64,000 bases of DNA, from positions 220,941-284,940 of the forward strand of contig NZ_JAAVTK010000007.1 in NCBI RefSeq assembly GCF_012275535.1, given 5' to 3'. Each line of letters opens with the position of its first letter. The stretch's first letter is position 1. This DNA is from Hymenobacter artigasi (lineage in GTDB: Bacteria; Bacteroidota; Bacteroidia; Cytophagales; Hymenobacteraceae). Made by a program: the position numbers and the translations under genes. This document shows positions 24,632-33,055 of the stretch, piece by piece. A model generated the notes under the pieces. That model did no database searches. It saw only the letters and a list, made by a program, of their open reading frames with translations, and was not told where the DNA came from.

Positions 24632-25984
24632 ATGCCCACCGGCACCATTTTGCTCATCGACGACGAAGCCATGCTGCGCCAGGCCGTGGCCCGCACCCTG
24701 GAGCTGGAAGGCTACCATGTGCGCCAGGCTCCCGACGCCATGCGCGGCCTCGAAGCCCTGCGAGAGCTGACTAATGAGGTACTGGTGGTGCTCAGCGACG
24801 TGAAGCTGCCCGACGGCCGCGGCCTCGACCTGCTGCCCCGCTACAAGGCCCTCGCCCCGCTGGCCGAAGTGGTGCTGATGACGGCCTACGGGACCATTCC
24901 CGACGGGGTGCGGGCCATGAAGGAAGGCGCGTTTGACTACCTCACCAAGGGCGATTCCGACGACCAGCTCCTCGTGGTAGTCGACCGCGCCGCCGAAAAA
25001 GCGCGTCTCCAGCGCCGCGTGGCCGATTTGGAGAAGCAGGTCGGCGCTCAGTATAGTTTCGAGTCGATGATTGGGCACTCGGCCGCGCTGGAGCAGGCCA
25101 AGCGCCTGGCCCAGCGTGCCGCGCCCACCGACAGCACCGTGCTGCTGGAAGGCCCCACCGGCGCGGGCAAGGAGCTGTTTGCCCAGGCCCTGCACCAGGC
25201 CAGCCCGCGCCGCAGCAAGCCGTTTGTGGCCGTGAACTGCTCGGCCTTTCCGCGCGATTTGCTCGAATCGGAGCTTTTTGGCTACAAGAAAGGGGCCTTT
25301 ACGGGGGCGCTGGCCGATAAAAAGGGTTTGCTGGAAGAAGCCAGCGGCGGCACTATTTTTCTGGATGAGATAGGGGAGCTGGAGCTGAATGTGCAGGCCA
25401 AGTTTCTGCGGGTGCTGGAAACGCGGCAGTTTACCAAGCTGGGCGACACCCGGCCCACCAGCGTGGACGTGCGCATTGTGGCCGCTACCAACCGCAACCT
25501 GCGCGCCGAAGCCGAAGCCGGCCACTTCCGCCCCGACCTCTACTACCGCCTGGCCGTGTTCACGGTGCCCGTGCCCGGCCTCAATGAGCGGCGCGACGAC
25601 GTGCCCGAGCTGGCCAACTACTTCCTGCAATTCTTTGCCGCCAAGCTGCGCCGCCGCCTGCGCGGCCTCGAGCCGGAGGTACTGGCCCAGCTACGCGCCC
25701 ACGACTGGCGCGGCAATGTGCGCGAGCTGAAAAATGTGCTCGAACGCGCCGCCATCCTCGCCGACGGCGACACCCTGACCGTGGACGACCTGCCGCCCGA
25801 GTTCCACCACCTGCCGCCCGCCCCCGGCCTCGACGAGGCCACCGACCGCACCCTACGTACCCAGGAAAAACGCCAGATTCGGCAGGTGCTACTCGACACC
25901 GGCGGCAACAAGATGGAAGCCGCCCGGCAGCTCGGCATCGGCACCAAAACGCTCTACCGCAAGATTCAGGAGTACGGGTTGTAG
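24632..25984 (+). CDS. Sigma-54-dependent response regulator (NtrC family)
   Basis: 450 residues from ATG 24632. Receiver domain: ILLIDDEAML, phosphoacceptor Asp56 in LSDVKLPDGRG, Lys in FDYLTKGD. AAA+ domain: Walker A GPTGAGKE, the sigma-54 contact loop GAFTGA at about residues 221-226, Walker B TIFLDEIGEL, and an arginine finger region in HFRPDLYYRL. The C-terminal Fis-type helix-turn-helix is MEAARQLGIGTKTLYRKIQE. It opens promoters used by RpoN. In many Cytophagales a regulator of this type stands at the head of the kdp potassium operon, and here kdpC and a porin lie downstream. No partner kinase is adjacent. Confidence 0.92.
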   Translation: MPTGTILLIDDEAMLRQAVARTLELEGYHVRQAPDAMRGLEALRELTNEVLVVLSDVKLPDGRGLDLLPRYKALAPLAEVVLMTAYGTIPDGVRAMKEGAFDYLTKGDSDDQLLVVVDRAAEKARLQRRVADLEKQVGAQYSFESMIGHSAALEQAKRLAQRAAPTDSTVLLEGPTGAGKELFAQALHQASPRRSKPFVAVNCSAFPRDLLESELFGYKKGAFTGALADKKGLLEEASGGTIFLDEIGELELNVQAKFLRVLETRQFTKLGDTRPTSVDVRIVAATNRNLRAEAEAGHFRPDLYYRLAVFTVPVPGLNERRDDVPELANYFLQFFAAKLRRRLRGLEPEVLAQLRAHDWRGNVRELKNVLERAAILADGDTLTVDDLPPEFHHLPPAPGLDEATDRTLRTQEKRQIRQVLLDTGGNKMEAARQLGIGTKTLYRKIQEYGL

Positions 25985-26187
25985 GCCGGGATATGGAGAA
26001 ATTCATGCTGAGCGCTGCCCGTAGCATGACTGTTTGGGGCTTGGCTGCTGTTGGCGCGCTCGGAGTTTTGCGCCCTTTGCACATACTTTTTTGCCGGCAG
26101 ACCAACCTTGAGAAAGGTGCCGCGGGACTAGCTATACTAGGCCGGTGAAGTTCCTGTAAATCTTTCCACAACCAACTTCCCACTCGT

Positions 26188-26454
26188 ATGCAAAAGCACC
26201 TACTCGCCTTGCTGCTGGCCCTGCCGTGCCTGGGCCAGGCCCAAACGCCGTTTGCCTATACCGTCAAAGGCAAGCTCGACCACCTGGCCTGGACGCAGGT
26301 AGCAGACCTGAAAGGCTTGCAGAATGCCGCCGCCCAGCGCTACGCCGTGCAGGCCATCCCACAAAACTTTCTGGTGGGCCCCGACGGCAAAATTGTGGCC
26401 GTAAACCTGCACGGCGTTGAACTCGGCGCTACCCTGGCAAAATTGATAAAGTAG
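26188..26454 (+). pseudogene. Internally deleted TlpA/thioredoxin-like gene
   Basis: 88-codon frame. Residues 1-19 are a signal peptide (ALPCLGQAQ). FAYTVKGKLD looks like the start of the DUF4369 domain that precedes the thioredoxin domain in many Bacteroidota TlpA-type proteins. It then passes directly into WTQVADLKGLQNAAAQRYAV and QAIPQNFLVGPDGKIVAVNL, which is the C-terminal half of an AhpC/TlpA thioredoxin fold with its cis-Pro (AIPQNF). The rest of DUF4369 and the CxxC active site are missing, so an in-frame deletion of roughly 250-300 codons is inferred from the usual family length. It could still be translated but cannot do thiol chemistry. A good terminator follows. Confidence 0.7.
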
Positions 26455-26495
26455 CGCCACCTGTGGCAGATACTTAGGCCGCTGCTGAAATTTAG

Positions 26496-26544
26496 AAACC
26501 GGGTTATTCTGACCGCCACACCGGGTCAGAATGACCCGGTTTTT
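26496..26544 (+). terminator. Rho-independent terminator
   Basis: AAACCGGGTTATTCTGACC pairs with GGGTCAGAATGACCCGGTTT (one wobble), followed by TTTTT. It lies about 40 bases past the truncated TlpA-like gene. Confidence 0.85.
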
Positions 26545-26684
26545 AGCGTTTGAGAAAATCAATAAATTGCAATAGTGAAAGTTTATTATCTGGATTTCAG
26601 ATTGTTGAATCATAATAATCAGCTATAAGGGAATTCGGGCCCGGTTTGGTAAAGGCCCGGGCAGCCCCATCAATCAAACCTAGT

Positions 26685-26786
26685 ATGGCTCGCCTTTTCC
26701 TCATCGCGATTCTGTGCGTCGCCGGCCTCGGCGGAGGCTGGCGCTGTTGCGCCGGAAGCAGCGAGTTTATGGGCCAGGTGGGGTGA
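26685..26786 (+). CDS. Possible 33-residue hydrophobic peptide upstream of kdpC
   Basis: ATG 26685 to TGA 26784-26786. The product begins MARLFLIAILCVAGLGGGWR and continues with two Cys and a short polar tail ending FMGQVG. A single hydrophobic helix in front of kdp genes recalls KdpF, but the sequence does not match any KdpF pattern I know and there is no kdpA after it. It may be a remnant or chance. The region 26545-26862 shows nothing else. Confidence 0.25.
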   Translation: MARLFLIAILCVAGLGGGWRCCAGSSEFMGQVG

Positions 26787-26862
26787 TGGTGCCCTGTATC
26801 GGGGGCGGTTGCTGGCCCGCGCCGCCGACGCGCGCCAGCAACCGCCATTAAGCTCCTCAATC

Positions 26863-27426
26863 ATGAAAACCCAGCTCAATTTCGCCTTCCGCCTTCCCAT
26901 CGCTCTGCTGGTACTGTGCTGCATCCTGGGCCCGGTCCTTGCAGCGGCCGTGGCGCAGGCTGCGCCCGGCGCCGGCGTCCAAATCAGCCGCAATAGCCCC
27001 GTGGCGGGCTTGGCCAACGGGGACCGGAAGTTTGATGCGCCCGGGTATTTCAACTCGCGGCCCTCAGCAACCGACTACCAGGCCCATGCCTCCAGCGGCT
27101 CCACTAAAGGCCCTTCGAATCCGGCATGTCTGAAAACAGTTCACAGGCGCCTCACCGCTTTCGCGCAGCAGCGCCCCACGGTGCCCACCGGCCTGGTACC
27201 TGCCGCGCTGCTCACGGCCAGCGGCGCGGGGAGCGGCCCGCACCTCTTGCCGGCCGGGGCGCTGGTGCAGGTGGCACGGGTGGCGCGGGTACGGGGGCTA
27301 CCCGAGGCCCAGGTCCGGGCGCTGGTGGCGCGCCACGTCGAAAAACCGCTGCTGGCGTTCTTCGGTCCGGCCAAAGTGAACGTATGGCAACTAAACCGGG
27401 CGCTGGACTCGCTGGCCGTCCGGTAA
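26863..27426 (+). CDS. kdpC: Potassium-transporting ATPase subunit C (orphan KdpC)
   Basis: 187 residues from ATG 26863; an upstream ATG at 26809 reads through GC-rich non-conserved sequence. The single N-terminal membrane helix (FAFRLPIALLVLCCILG) and ISRNSPVAGLANG are KdpC-like, as are YFNSRPSATDYQAHASSGST, KGPSNPACLKTV, VPAALLTASGAGSGPHLLPA, VARVRGLPEAQVRALV and FFGPAKVNVWQLNRALD. KdpC is a small subunit of the KdpFABC potassium pump. No kdpA or kdpB is in the window. Two usually strict blocks are altered (YFWGRPS became YFNSRPS, and SGLDPHIS became AGSGPHLL), suggesting relaxed constraint. The porin gene starts 23 bases after its stop. Confidence 0.88.
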   Translation: MKTQLNFAFRLPIALLVLCCILGPVLAAAVAQAAPGAGVQISRNSPVAGLANGDRKFDAPGYFNSRPSATDYQAHASSGSTKGPSNPACLKTVHRRLTAFAQQRPTVPTGLVPAALLTASGAGSGPHLLPAGALVQVARVARVRGLPEAQVRALVARHVEKPLLAFFGPAKVNVWQLNRALDSLAVR

Positions 27427-27449
27427 TTTATTTTTTGTAAAATTTGTTG

Positions 27450-28565
27450 ATGAAGCTTTCTATCTCTCTGTTGCTGGCTGCGCTACCGCTGGCTGCCACC
27501 GCCCAAACTACTCCCGAAACCACACCGCCGCCTGCCGTCGCCACTGCCACTGCCACACCCTCGCCGCTCAGCTACTATGGCTTCGTGGATGGCTACTACG
27601 GCTATGATTTTGACTATGCCAATGGCAATAACCGGCCCTCCTTTATTTTCTCGCACAACCGCCAGAACGAGTTCACGGTGAACCAGGCGCTGGTTGGGGT
27701 TCGCTACAACGATGGCACGGTGCGCGGCACGGTGGGCCTGCACACGGGCTCGTATCCGGCGGCCAACTACTCGAAGGAAGACCAGGTGTTCCGGCATATC
27801 TACGAGGCGTACGCAGGTTTCCGGCCGTTTGCCAAGGCGTGGCTGGACTTCGGAATTTTCAGCTCCCATCTGGGTTTCGAGTCGGCCCTGTCGAAGGACA
27901 ACTGGACGCTCACCCGCTCGCTGAACGCCGAAAATTCGCCTTATTTTGAAACCGGCGCCCGCTTCACCTACGAAGTCGGCCCCAAGCTCACCCTCACCGG
28001 GCTGGTGCTGAACGGCTGGCAGAACATCCGCGAAACCAACCAGGCCAAGGCCCTCGGCACCCAGCTGCAGTGGAAGCCGTCGGACAAGGTGCTCATCAAC
28101 AGCAGCACGTTCTACGGCAACGAGCAGCCTACCGGCCTGGGCATCCGCCGCCGCTATTTCCACGATTTCTACATCACCTACGCCGCCACCGAGCGCGTGA
28201 ACCTGGCACTGGTGTTCGACGTGGGCAAGCAGCAGAGCGCCAGCCAGGAGAAGTACGATACCTGGCACACGGCCTCGGCTTTTGTGAAGTACAAGTTGGC
28301 CGAAAAGTTCTCCACCACGCTGCGCGGCGAGTACTACTACGCCGAGCGCGGCGTCATCATCAACAGCATTTCGCCCACCGCTTTCGATGCCGATTTCCGG
28401 GTGGTCGGCGGCTCGCTCAACCTCGATTACGCGCCCGCCAGCAACGTGCTCTGCCGCGTCGAAGGCCGGTACCTGAACGGGGCGAGCGGCGTGTTTTTTC
28501 GCACGGATAATCCCGATAACCGCAGCTACGGCAACGTGACAACGAGCATCGCGCTGTCTTTTTAA
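27450..28565 (+). CDS. Outer-membrane porin of the type linked to kdp operons
   Basis: 371 residues from ATG 27450. Two TTG codons just upstream are in frame but give a poorer start. The signal peptide ends ATAQ, followed by a Thr/Pro/Ala linker, then LSYYGFVDGYYGYDFDYANG, the usual start of a Bacteroidota 'porin'/OmpL-like barrel. About 16 amphipathic strands follow, ending in an aromatic terminal strand VTTSIALSF. It presumably lets small solutes cross the outer membrane. In related genomes a gene like this follows kdpC, and here it does so by 23 bases, so it is likely co-transcribed with kdpC. Confidence 0.85.
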   Translation: MKLSISLLLAALPLAATAQTTPETTPPPAVATATATPSPLSYYGFVDGYYGYDFDYANGNNRPSFIFSHNRQNEFTVNQALVGVRYNDGTVRGTVGLHTGSYPAANYSKEDQVFRHIYEAYAGFRPFAKAWLDFGIFSSHLGFESALSKDNWTLTRSLNAENSPYFETGARFTYEVGPKLTLTGLVLNGWQNIRETNQAKALGTQLQWKPSDKVLINSSTFYGNEQPTGLGIRRRYFHDFYITYAATERVNLALVFDVGKQQSASQEKYDTWHTASAFVKYKLAEKFSTTLRGEYYYAERGVIINSISPTAFDADFRVVGGSLNLDYAPASNVLCRVEGRYLNGASGVFFRTDNPDNRSYGNVTTSIALSF

Positions 28566-28681
28566 GCGGTGATAGGCCAACGGCCAGCCACTCGAAAGTG
28601 GATGCCATGACGGGATTGGACAGGATTGCCGGTGGCGGCTTATCAGGGCTACCTCAAACAGCTTCCTGGGGGGCTGATTGG

Positions 28682-29086
28682 CTACTGGAAGTGCTGCTGG
28701 AGCACGGCATCGAGCTTTTCCAGGGTGAGGGGCTTGGTGATGCGGCCGGCGGCGGGCAGGGCTTCGAGGCGGGTCAGGTCACGCACATCCATGGAAGTGG
28801 TGAGGACCACCACGGTAGTAGCGCGCCGCTGGGGCAGCGGCAATTGCTGGTAGGCCTGCAAAAACTCAATGCCATTCATAACGGGCATCTGAATATCGAG
28901 CAGGATAAGGGCCGGGTAGCTGGGCTGAGGCGCGGTGCTGGCCTGCTGAATTACGGCCAGGGCCTCCTGCCCGTTTTCGGCCACTAAAATGTGTTCCGTC
29001 ACGGCCAGCCGCTTGAGCAGCCGTTCGTTAAGGAAATTATTGGTCGGGTCGTCATCGACCAACAGCACACTGGTTAGCTTGGGCAT
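28682..29086 (-). CDS. Single-domain response regulator (CheY-like)
   Basis: 134 residues, receiver domain only: VLLVDDDPTNN, phosphoacceptor Asp64 in LILLDIQMPVM, Thr in VLTTSM, Lys in ITKPL. It starts 32 bases after the stop of the multi-PAS kinase on the same strand and is surely its operon partner. It is paralogous to the receiver at 11293-11703. Without an output domain it must signal by protein contact or a relay. Confidence 0.93.
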   Translation of the reverse strand: MPKLTSVLLVDDDPTNNFLNERLLKRLAVTEHILVAENGQEALAVIQQASTAPQPSYPALILLDIQMPVMNGIEFLQAYQQLPLPQRRATTVVVLTTSMDVRDLTRLEALPAAGRITKPLTLEKLDAVLQQHFQ

Positions 29087-29118
29087 AGCTACCCCTACGT
29101 AACGGCCGGGGGTTAGGT

Positions 29119-31728
29119 TCAGGCGCGGTCGGGCAGCAATACGGTGAAGGTGGAGCCCACGCCCGGCTCGCTCTGCACCCGGATGCTGCCACCCGCGTTT
29201 TCGACCATGCGCTTGACCATGTACAGGCCCACGCCGGTGCCCTCGACGTGGGTGTGCAGGCGCCGGAACATCACAAACAGCTTGGCCTGCTCGGCTTCGG
29301 TCAGGCCCAGGCCGTTGTCGTGCACTTCCAGCTGCACTTGGCCCTGGCGGCGCGCCACGCGCAGCAGTACCTGCGGGGCCCGGTCCGGCACCTGGTACTT
29401 AATGGCGTTGCTGAGCAGGTTATACAGGATGCTGCGTAGGTTTTTGGGCGAAAAGCGCACGGTGGGGCAGTCGGCTACGTCCAGGGTGAGGTGGCCGGCG
29501 GCGGCGGCTAGGGCCGGCTCCAGGTCGAGGCGCACGGCTTCGGCCAGGGCGGCCAGGTCCACGGCTTCGGCGGGCTCGGTGTGGGCCTGCTGCAGCTTGC
29601 TCACATCGGTGAGGTGGCCCAGGGTGCGCTGAAAACGGGTCACCGAGCCACTCATCATGTCCAGCAGGTGGGTCACGTCGGGGGCGTGGCGCGCGGTGGC
29701 GGGTAGCTGCTCGGCCAGGGCCAGCAGCAGGCCTTCGATGTTGGCAATGGGGGCTTTAAGGTCGTGCGAGGCGGTGTAAACGAACGTGTCCAGGTCCACG
29801 TTGGTGTGGTTGAGGCGGTCGTTGGTGTCGCGCAGCTCCTCGTTGGCGGTCAGCATTTCTTCGTTGATGGCGGCCAGCTCCTCGTTCAGCTCCTGCACGT
29901 GCTGGCGGGCTTCCACCTGCTCGGTAATGTCGGTGACGAGGGCATAAAAGCCCCGCACTTCGCCGTGGTGCACATCGGGAATGTAGTCGGTGCGAATGTG
30001 CCGCACAAAGTCTTCGCGGTAGGGCATGCGGGCTTCGAACTCCAGGTGCTCGCCGGCCAGCGCCCGCGCAATGTACCCCTGCACGGGGGCGTAGGCCGCG
30101 GGGCCGATTATCTCCAGCACCGACTTGCCCATCATGGTTTCGGGGTCGCGGCCAAACCAGCGGCGGTACGACTGATTCACGAACTGATAACGCTCGTCGC
30201 GGTCAACGTAGGAGATGAGCACGGGCAGGGCATCGGTGAGCAGGCGCAGGCGCTGGGCGGCGGCTTCGGTGGTCTGGCGGGCCAGCACCTGTTCGGTTAC
30301 TTCGGTGGCGATGCAGGTAATGCCGGTGGGCTGGCCCTGCTCGTTGTGCAGCGGCTGGTACACAAAATTGAAGTACCCCACCTCGTCGGCCTTGTGGTGG
30401 GCCAGGCGAATAGGCTGCTCCTGCGCCACAAAGGCCACGCCCGTGCGGCGCACCTCGTCGAGTATGGCCCGCAGGCCCTGTTCCTCCATTTCCGGCACCG
30501 CCTCAAAAAATAGCAGGCCCACCAGCTGGCTCTTTGCCCGGCCCAGCATGCGGGCCATGGGGGGGTTCACAATTTCCAGCACGTAGTCGGGCCCGCGAAA
30601 TACGCAGATGGCCACCGGGGCCTGCTCGAACACGCGCTGGAACCGGAAGCGCTGGCGCTCGGCCTCGTCCCGGGCCGTCTGGCTTTCCTGGGTGCGGGCC
30701 ACCACGCGGCTTTCCAGCTCCTGGTTGAGGCTGTAGAGGGCCTGCTCCGAGTGGGCCAGGGCCGTATTGGTCGCCATAAACTCGTCGTTGCTGGCCCGCA
30801 GCTCCTCGTTGGTGGCGGCCATTTCCTCGTTGATGGCCGCTAACTCTTCGTTCAGGTTCTGCACTTCCTGGCGGACCAGTACCTGCGGCGTTACATCGTA
30901 GGCAAACACGAAAATGCCGGTGATGGCCCCCCGTTGGTCGTGCCGGGCCTGGTAGATGAAGTTGTAGTAGCGTTTTTCCATCTCCTGGCGGCCTTCGTTG
31001 TCGTGGTCGAGCTGCACCAGCATCTCCGAGGCCCGGAAGGTTTCGCCGGTCTGGTACACACTATCCAGCAGGTCGAAAATGGGCTGGTCTACCAGCTCGG
31101 GCATGGCCACGGCAACGGACAGCCCTACGAGGGGCCGGTTGCCCACCAGCGCCTGGTAGGCCGGGTTCACGAACTGAAAGGTGTGCTGCGGCCCGTCGAA
31201 CACGCAAATCATGGCCGGGGCGTCGTGCAGCATCTGCTCCAGCTGCTGGCGCTGCTGCTCGGTTTCGGCGCGGGCCTCCAGCTCGCGGGCCTGGCTGATG
31301 CGCAGCTCCTCTACGATGGCCGAGCGGGCCTGGTCGTTGGTGTCGGTGAAGTTCACCACCAATAGCTCGCCCTGGCGCTGGGCCACCAGCAGGTAGTAGC
31401 CATCGAGGCCGTCGTGCTGGTAGTTGTTCTGGCGGCGCGCCTCCTGGCCGCTCAAAAACGCGTCGCGGTAGAAGCCGAACACCCCGGCCGCCACCGCCGT
31501 CGGAAACAGCGTGAGGAAGGACTCGGTGGGGTGCTCGGGCAGGCTCAGCATTTGCCGGGCGGCGGGGTTGAGGTACGCCCAGGCCAGGTCCACAATGGTG
31601 GTGCCGGCGGCATCATACACGGGCCGCAGCAGCATAATGCCGTTTTGGGAAGTGCTGAGCACCACCTGCAACAGGTCATGCGAAGAGAGAAGGTCGGCCG
31701 GTAGTGGAGGGTGGGAAGAATCAGGCAT
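29119..31728 (-). CDS. Multi-PAS sensor histidine kinase
   Basis: 869 residues from the ATG at 31726-31728; longer starts add sequence without PAS character. No signal or membrane segment is seen, so it is probably cytoplasmic. Four PAS-type domains can be picked out at about residues 20-135, 175-300, 375-500 and 510-630 (for example MICVFDGPQHTFQFVN, AICVFRGPDYVLEIVN, LISYVDRDERYQFVN). Two linkers repeat the coiled-coil string LNEELAAINEEM-x-(A/T)-NEELR. The kinase core has His655 in YTASHDLKAP, the N box LYNLLSNAIKYQ, and Gly boxes VHDNGLGL and GTGVGLYMVKRM. The signal is unknown. Its partner is the receiver protein just downstream. Confidence 0.93.
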   Translation of the reverse strand: MPDSSHPPLPADLLSSHDLLQVVLSTSQNGIMLLRPVYDAAGTTIVDLAWAYLNPAARQMLSLPEHPTESFLTLFPTAVAAGVFGFYRDAFLSGQEARRQNNYQHDGLDGYYLLVAQRQGELLVVNFTDTNDQARSAIVEELRISQARELEARAETEQQRQQLEQMLHDAPAMICVFDGPQHTFQFVNPAYQALVGNRPLVGLSVAVAMPELVDQPIFDLLDSVYQTGETFRASEMLVQLDHDNEGRQEMEKRYYNFIYQARHDQRGAITGIFVFAYDVTPQVLVRQEVQNLNEELAAINEEMAATNEELRASNDEFMATNTALAHSEQALYSLNQELESRVVARTQESQTARDEAERQRFRFQRVFEQAPVAICVFRGPDYVLEIVNPPMARMLGRAKSQLVGLLFFEAVPEMEEQGLRAILDEVRRTGVAFVAQEQPIRLAHHKADEVGYFNFVYQPLHNEQGQPTGITCIATEVTEQVLARQTTEAAAQRLRLLTDALPVLISYVDRDERYQFVNQSYRRWFGRDPETMMGKSVLEIIGPAAYAPVQGYIARALAGEHLEFEARMPYREDFVRHIRTDYIPDVHHGEVRGFYALVTDITEQVEARQHVQELNEELAAINEEMLTANEELRDTNDRLNHTNVDLDTFVYTASHDLKAPIANIEGLLLALAEQLPATARHAPDVTHLLDMMSGSVTRFQRTLGHLTDVSKLQQAHTEPAEAVDLAALAEAVRLDLEPALAAAAGHLTLDVADCPTVRFSPKNLRSILYNLLSNAIKYQVPDRAPQVLLRVARRQGQVQLEVHDNGLGLTEAEQAKLFVMFRRLHTHVEGTGVGLYMVKRMVENAGGSIRVQSEPGVGSTFTVLLPDRA

Positions 31729-31942
31729 GAAAAACCATACGTAGCTAATGCCCGAACAAGGTACTGCGACTAGGGTTGAATGATGCGCCAGGCCCCGTTC
31801 TACCAATGCGAGTTGGTTGCGGCTGGGAAGTGGGAGAACGTGATGCTCCACTGGCCCGCCCGCGCCGCCGAAGCCGTTTTGCCGCTTCGTTCTTTCCGGC
31901 CGCTGCCATGTGCACAGTCCTCTCTCCGGGGGCGGCTGGCAG

Positions 31943-33055
31943 TCAGTGGTATCTCAACAGCAATATCCCGGCCGCCAGGGCACACCCAAAGACCAGCAAA
32001 CCGGTCAATGCAAATAAGTTGGCCAGCAGCAGGAAAAGAAACAGGCTAACTACGATACGCAGGTAAATGGTCATGTGCTGGCCCGTCCGGTAGAGCACGG
32101 CGCGTAGCAGCAGGGTCACGCTCAGGAGCAAAGCGGCCGCCGTCAGGCCGGCGCGGAACCCGTTTGCCGTCAGCAGCCACGCGAGCTCGGGGAGTAGCAG
32201 CACGCCGTACAACAGCACCTGTCGGCCATAGGCCCGTCCCCGGCCATACGGCAGGTTGCGCACGAAGGGCAGGTAAAACAACTCGAATTCAGCGGCTTGA
32301 AAGACCAGGATGACGTGCCCGAACGCACAGCACAGCGCTATCATACCCGCCAGCCGAACATCGGCGCGGGCGTCTGAAAAAGCCAGAAGCAGCAACGCAA
32401 TACTCGCTGCTGATGCCAGCTTGGTCAGTAGATAGGTTATCCGCTTGGTGGCGATGATTTCGTACAAGAACAGGCTGAATAGCGGTTTGGGCCAGTGGCG
32501 CGCCCACTTCAGGCCCGCCCGCTTGTCCGGCTTCCCCACCGTGCTGCTGAGCAGGCGCGTGTAGTAGTACGCGCCGGCCAGGGCGAGCAGCAGCAGGTAG
32601 GCGGGCAGAAGCACGGGCACCAGCCAGTGGTGAAAAAAGAACCCGATAACCATGGCGTAGAGGCACAAAGCCACCACCGGCAACAGGATAACCCCCTGCA
32701 CCACGGCCCACGACATGACCTGTTCTCGCCCCGGCAAGGCGTTGCTGCTATAGGCCAGAAACTGCACGTCGGGGCTTTTCAGGCGGCCTGCCACGTAATG
32801 CCAGCTCTTGAGGCTGTAGAGAAAGCCGACGCCGAGCAGCGCGGCCACACCAATGGGCTCGCTCACCGCGAGGATAACCAGCCGGAAGCCGTTCGCAAGA
32901 ATCTGCGCCTCCGTGAGGTGGTTCTGGTTGGGTATCCGGGTCCAGAAAAAGTTGACGAACACCCCCAGAAACAGCACAATCAGCCAGCCCGTATGCTCCT
33001 GATAAAAGCCACGGGCCACGACGTTGAGCAAGACGCGCGTCAGGGGTTTGTTCAT
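31943..33055 (-). CDS. ABC transporter membrane subunit (Bacteroidota-type exporter)
   Basis: 370 residues from the ATG at 33053-33055. About eight to ten hydrophobic segments are visible (for example GWLIVLFLGVFVNFFW, VILLPVVALCLYAMVIGFFF, LPAYLLLLALAGAYYY, and several at the C-terminus). There is no ATPase motif. The start codon overlaps the stop of the ATP-binding gene by four bases (ATGA), showing translational coupling, so the pair forms one exporter. The family is poorly described. No substrate can be inferred from neighbours. Confidence 0.82.
   Translation of the reverse strand: MNKPLTRVLLNVVARGFYQEHTGWLIVLFLGVFVNFFWTRIPNQNHLTEAQILANGFRLVILAVSEPIGVAALLGVGFLYSLKSWHYVAGRLKSPDVQFLAYSSNALPGREQVMSWAVVQGVILLPVVALCLYAMVIGFFFHHWLVPVLLPAYLLLLALAGAYYYTRLLSSTVGKPDKRAGLKWARHWPKPLFSLFLYEIIATKRITYLLTKLASAASIALLLLAFSDARADVRLAGMIALCCAFGHVILVFQAAEFELFYLPFVRNLPYGRGRAYGRQVLLYGVLLLPELAWLLTANGFRAGLTAAALLLSVTLLLRAVLYRTGQHMTIYLRIVVSLFLFLLLANLFALTGLLVFGCALAAGILLLRYH

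Noticed and set aside
26035..26060. Possible sigma-54 promoter (TTGGCTGCTGTTGGC) below the NtrC-type regulator
   Set aside because: The GG and GC positions are one base too close and the -12 half is TGGC, not TTGC; I do not regard it as a -24/-12 promoter.
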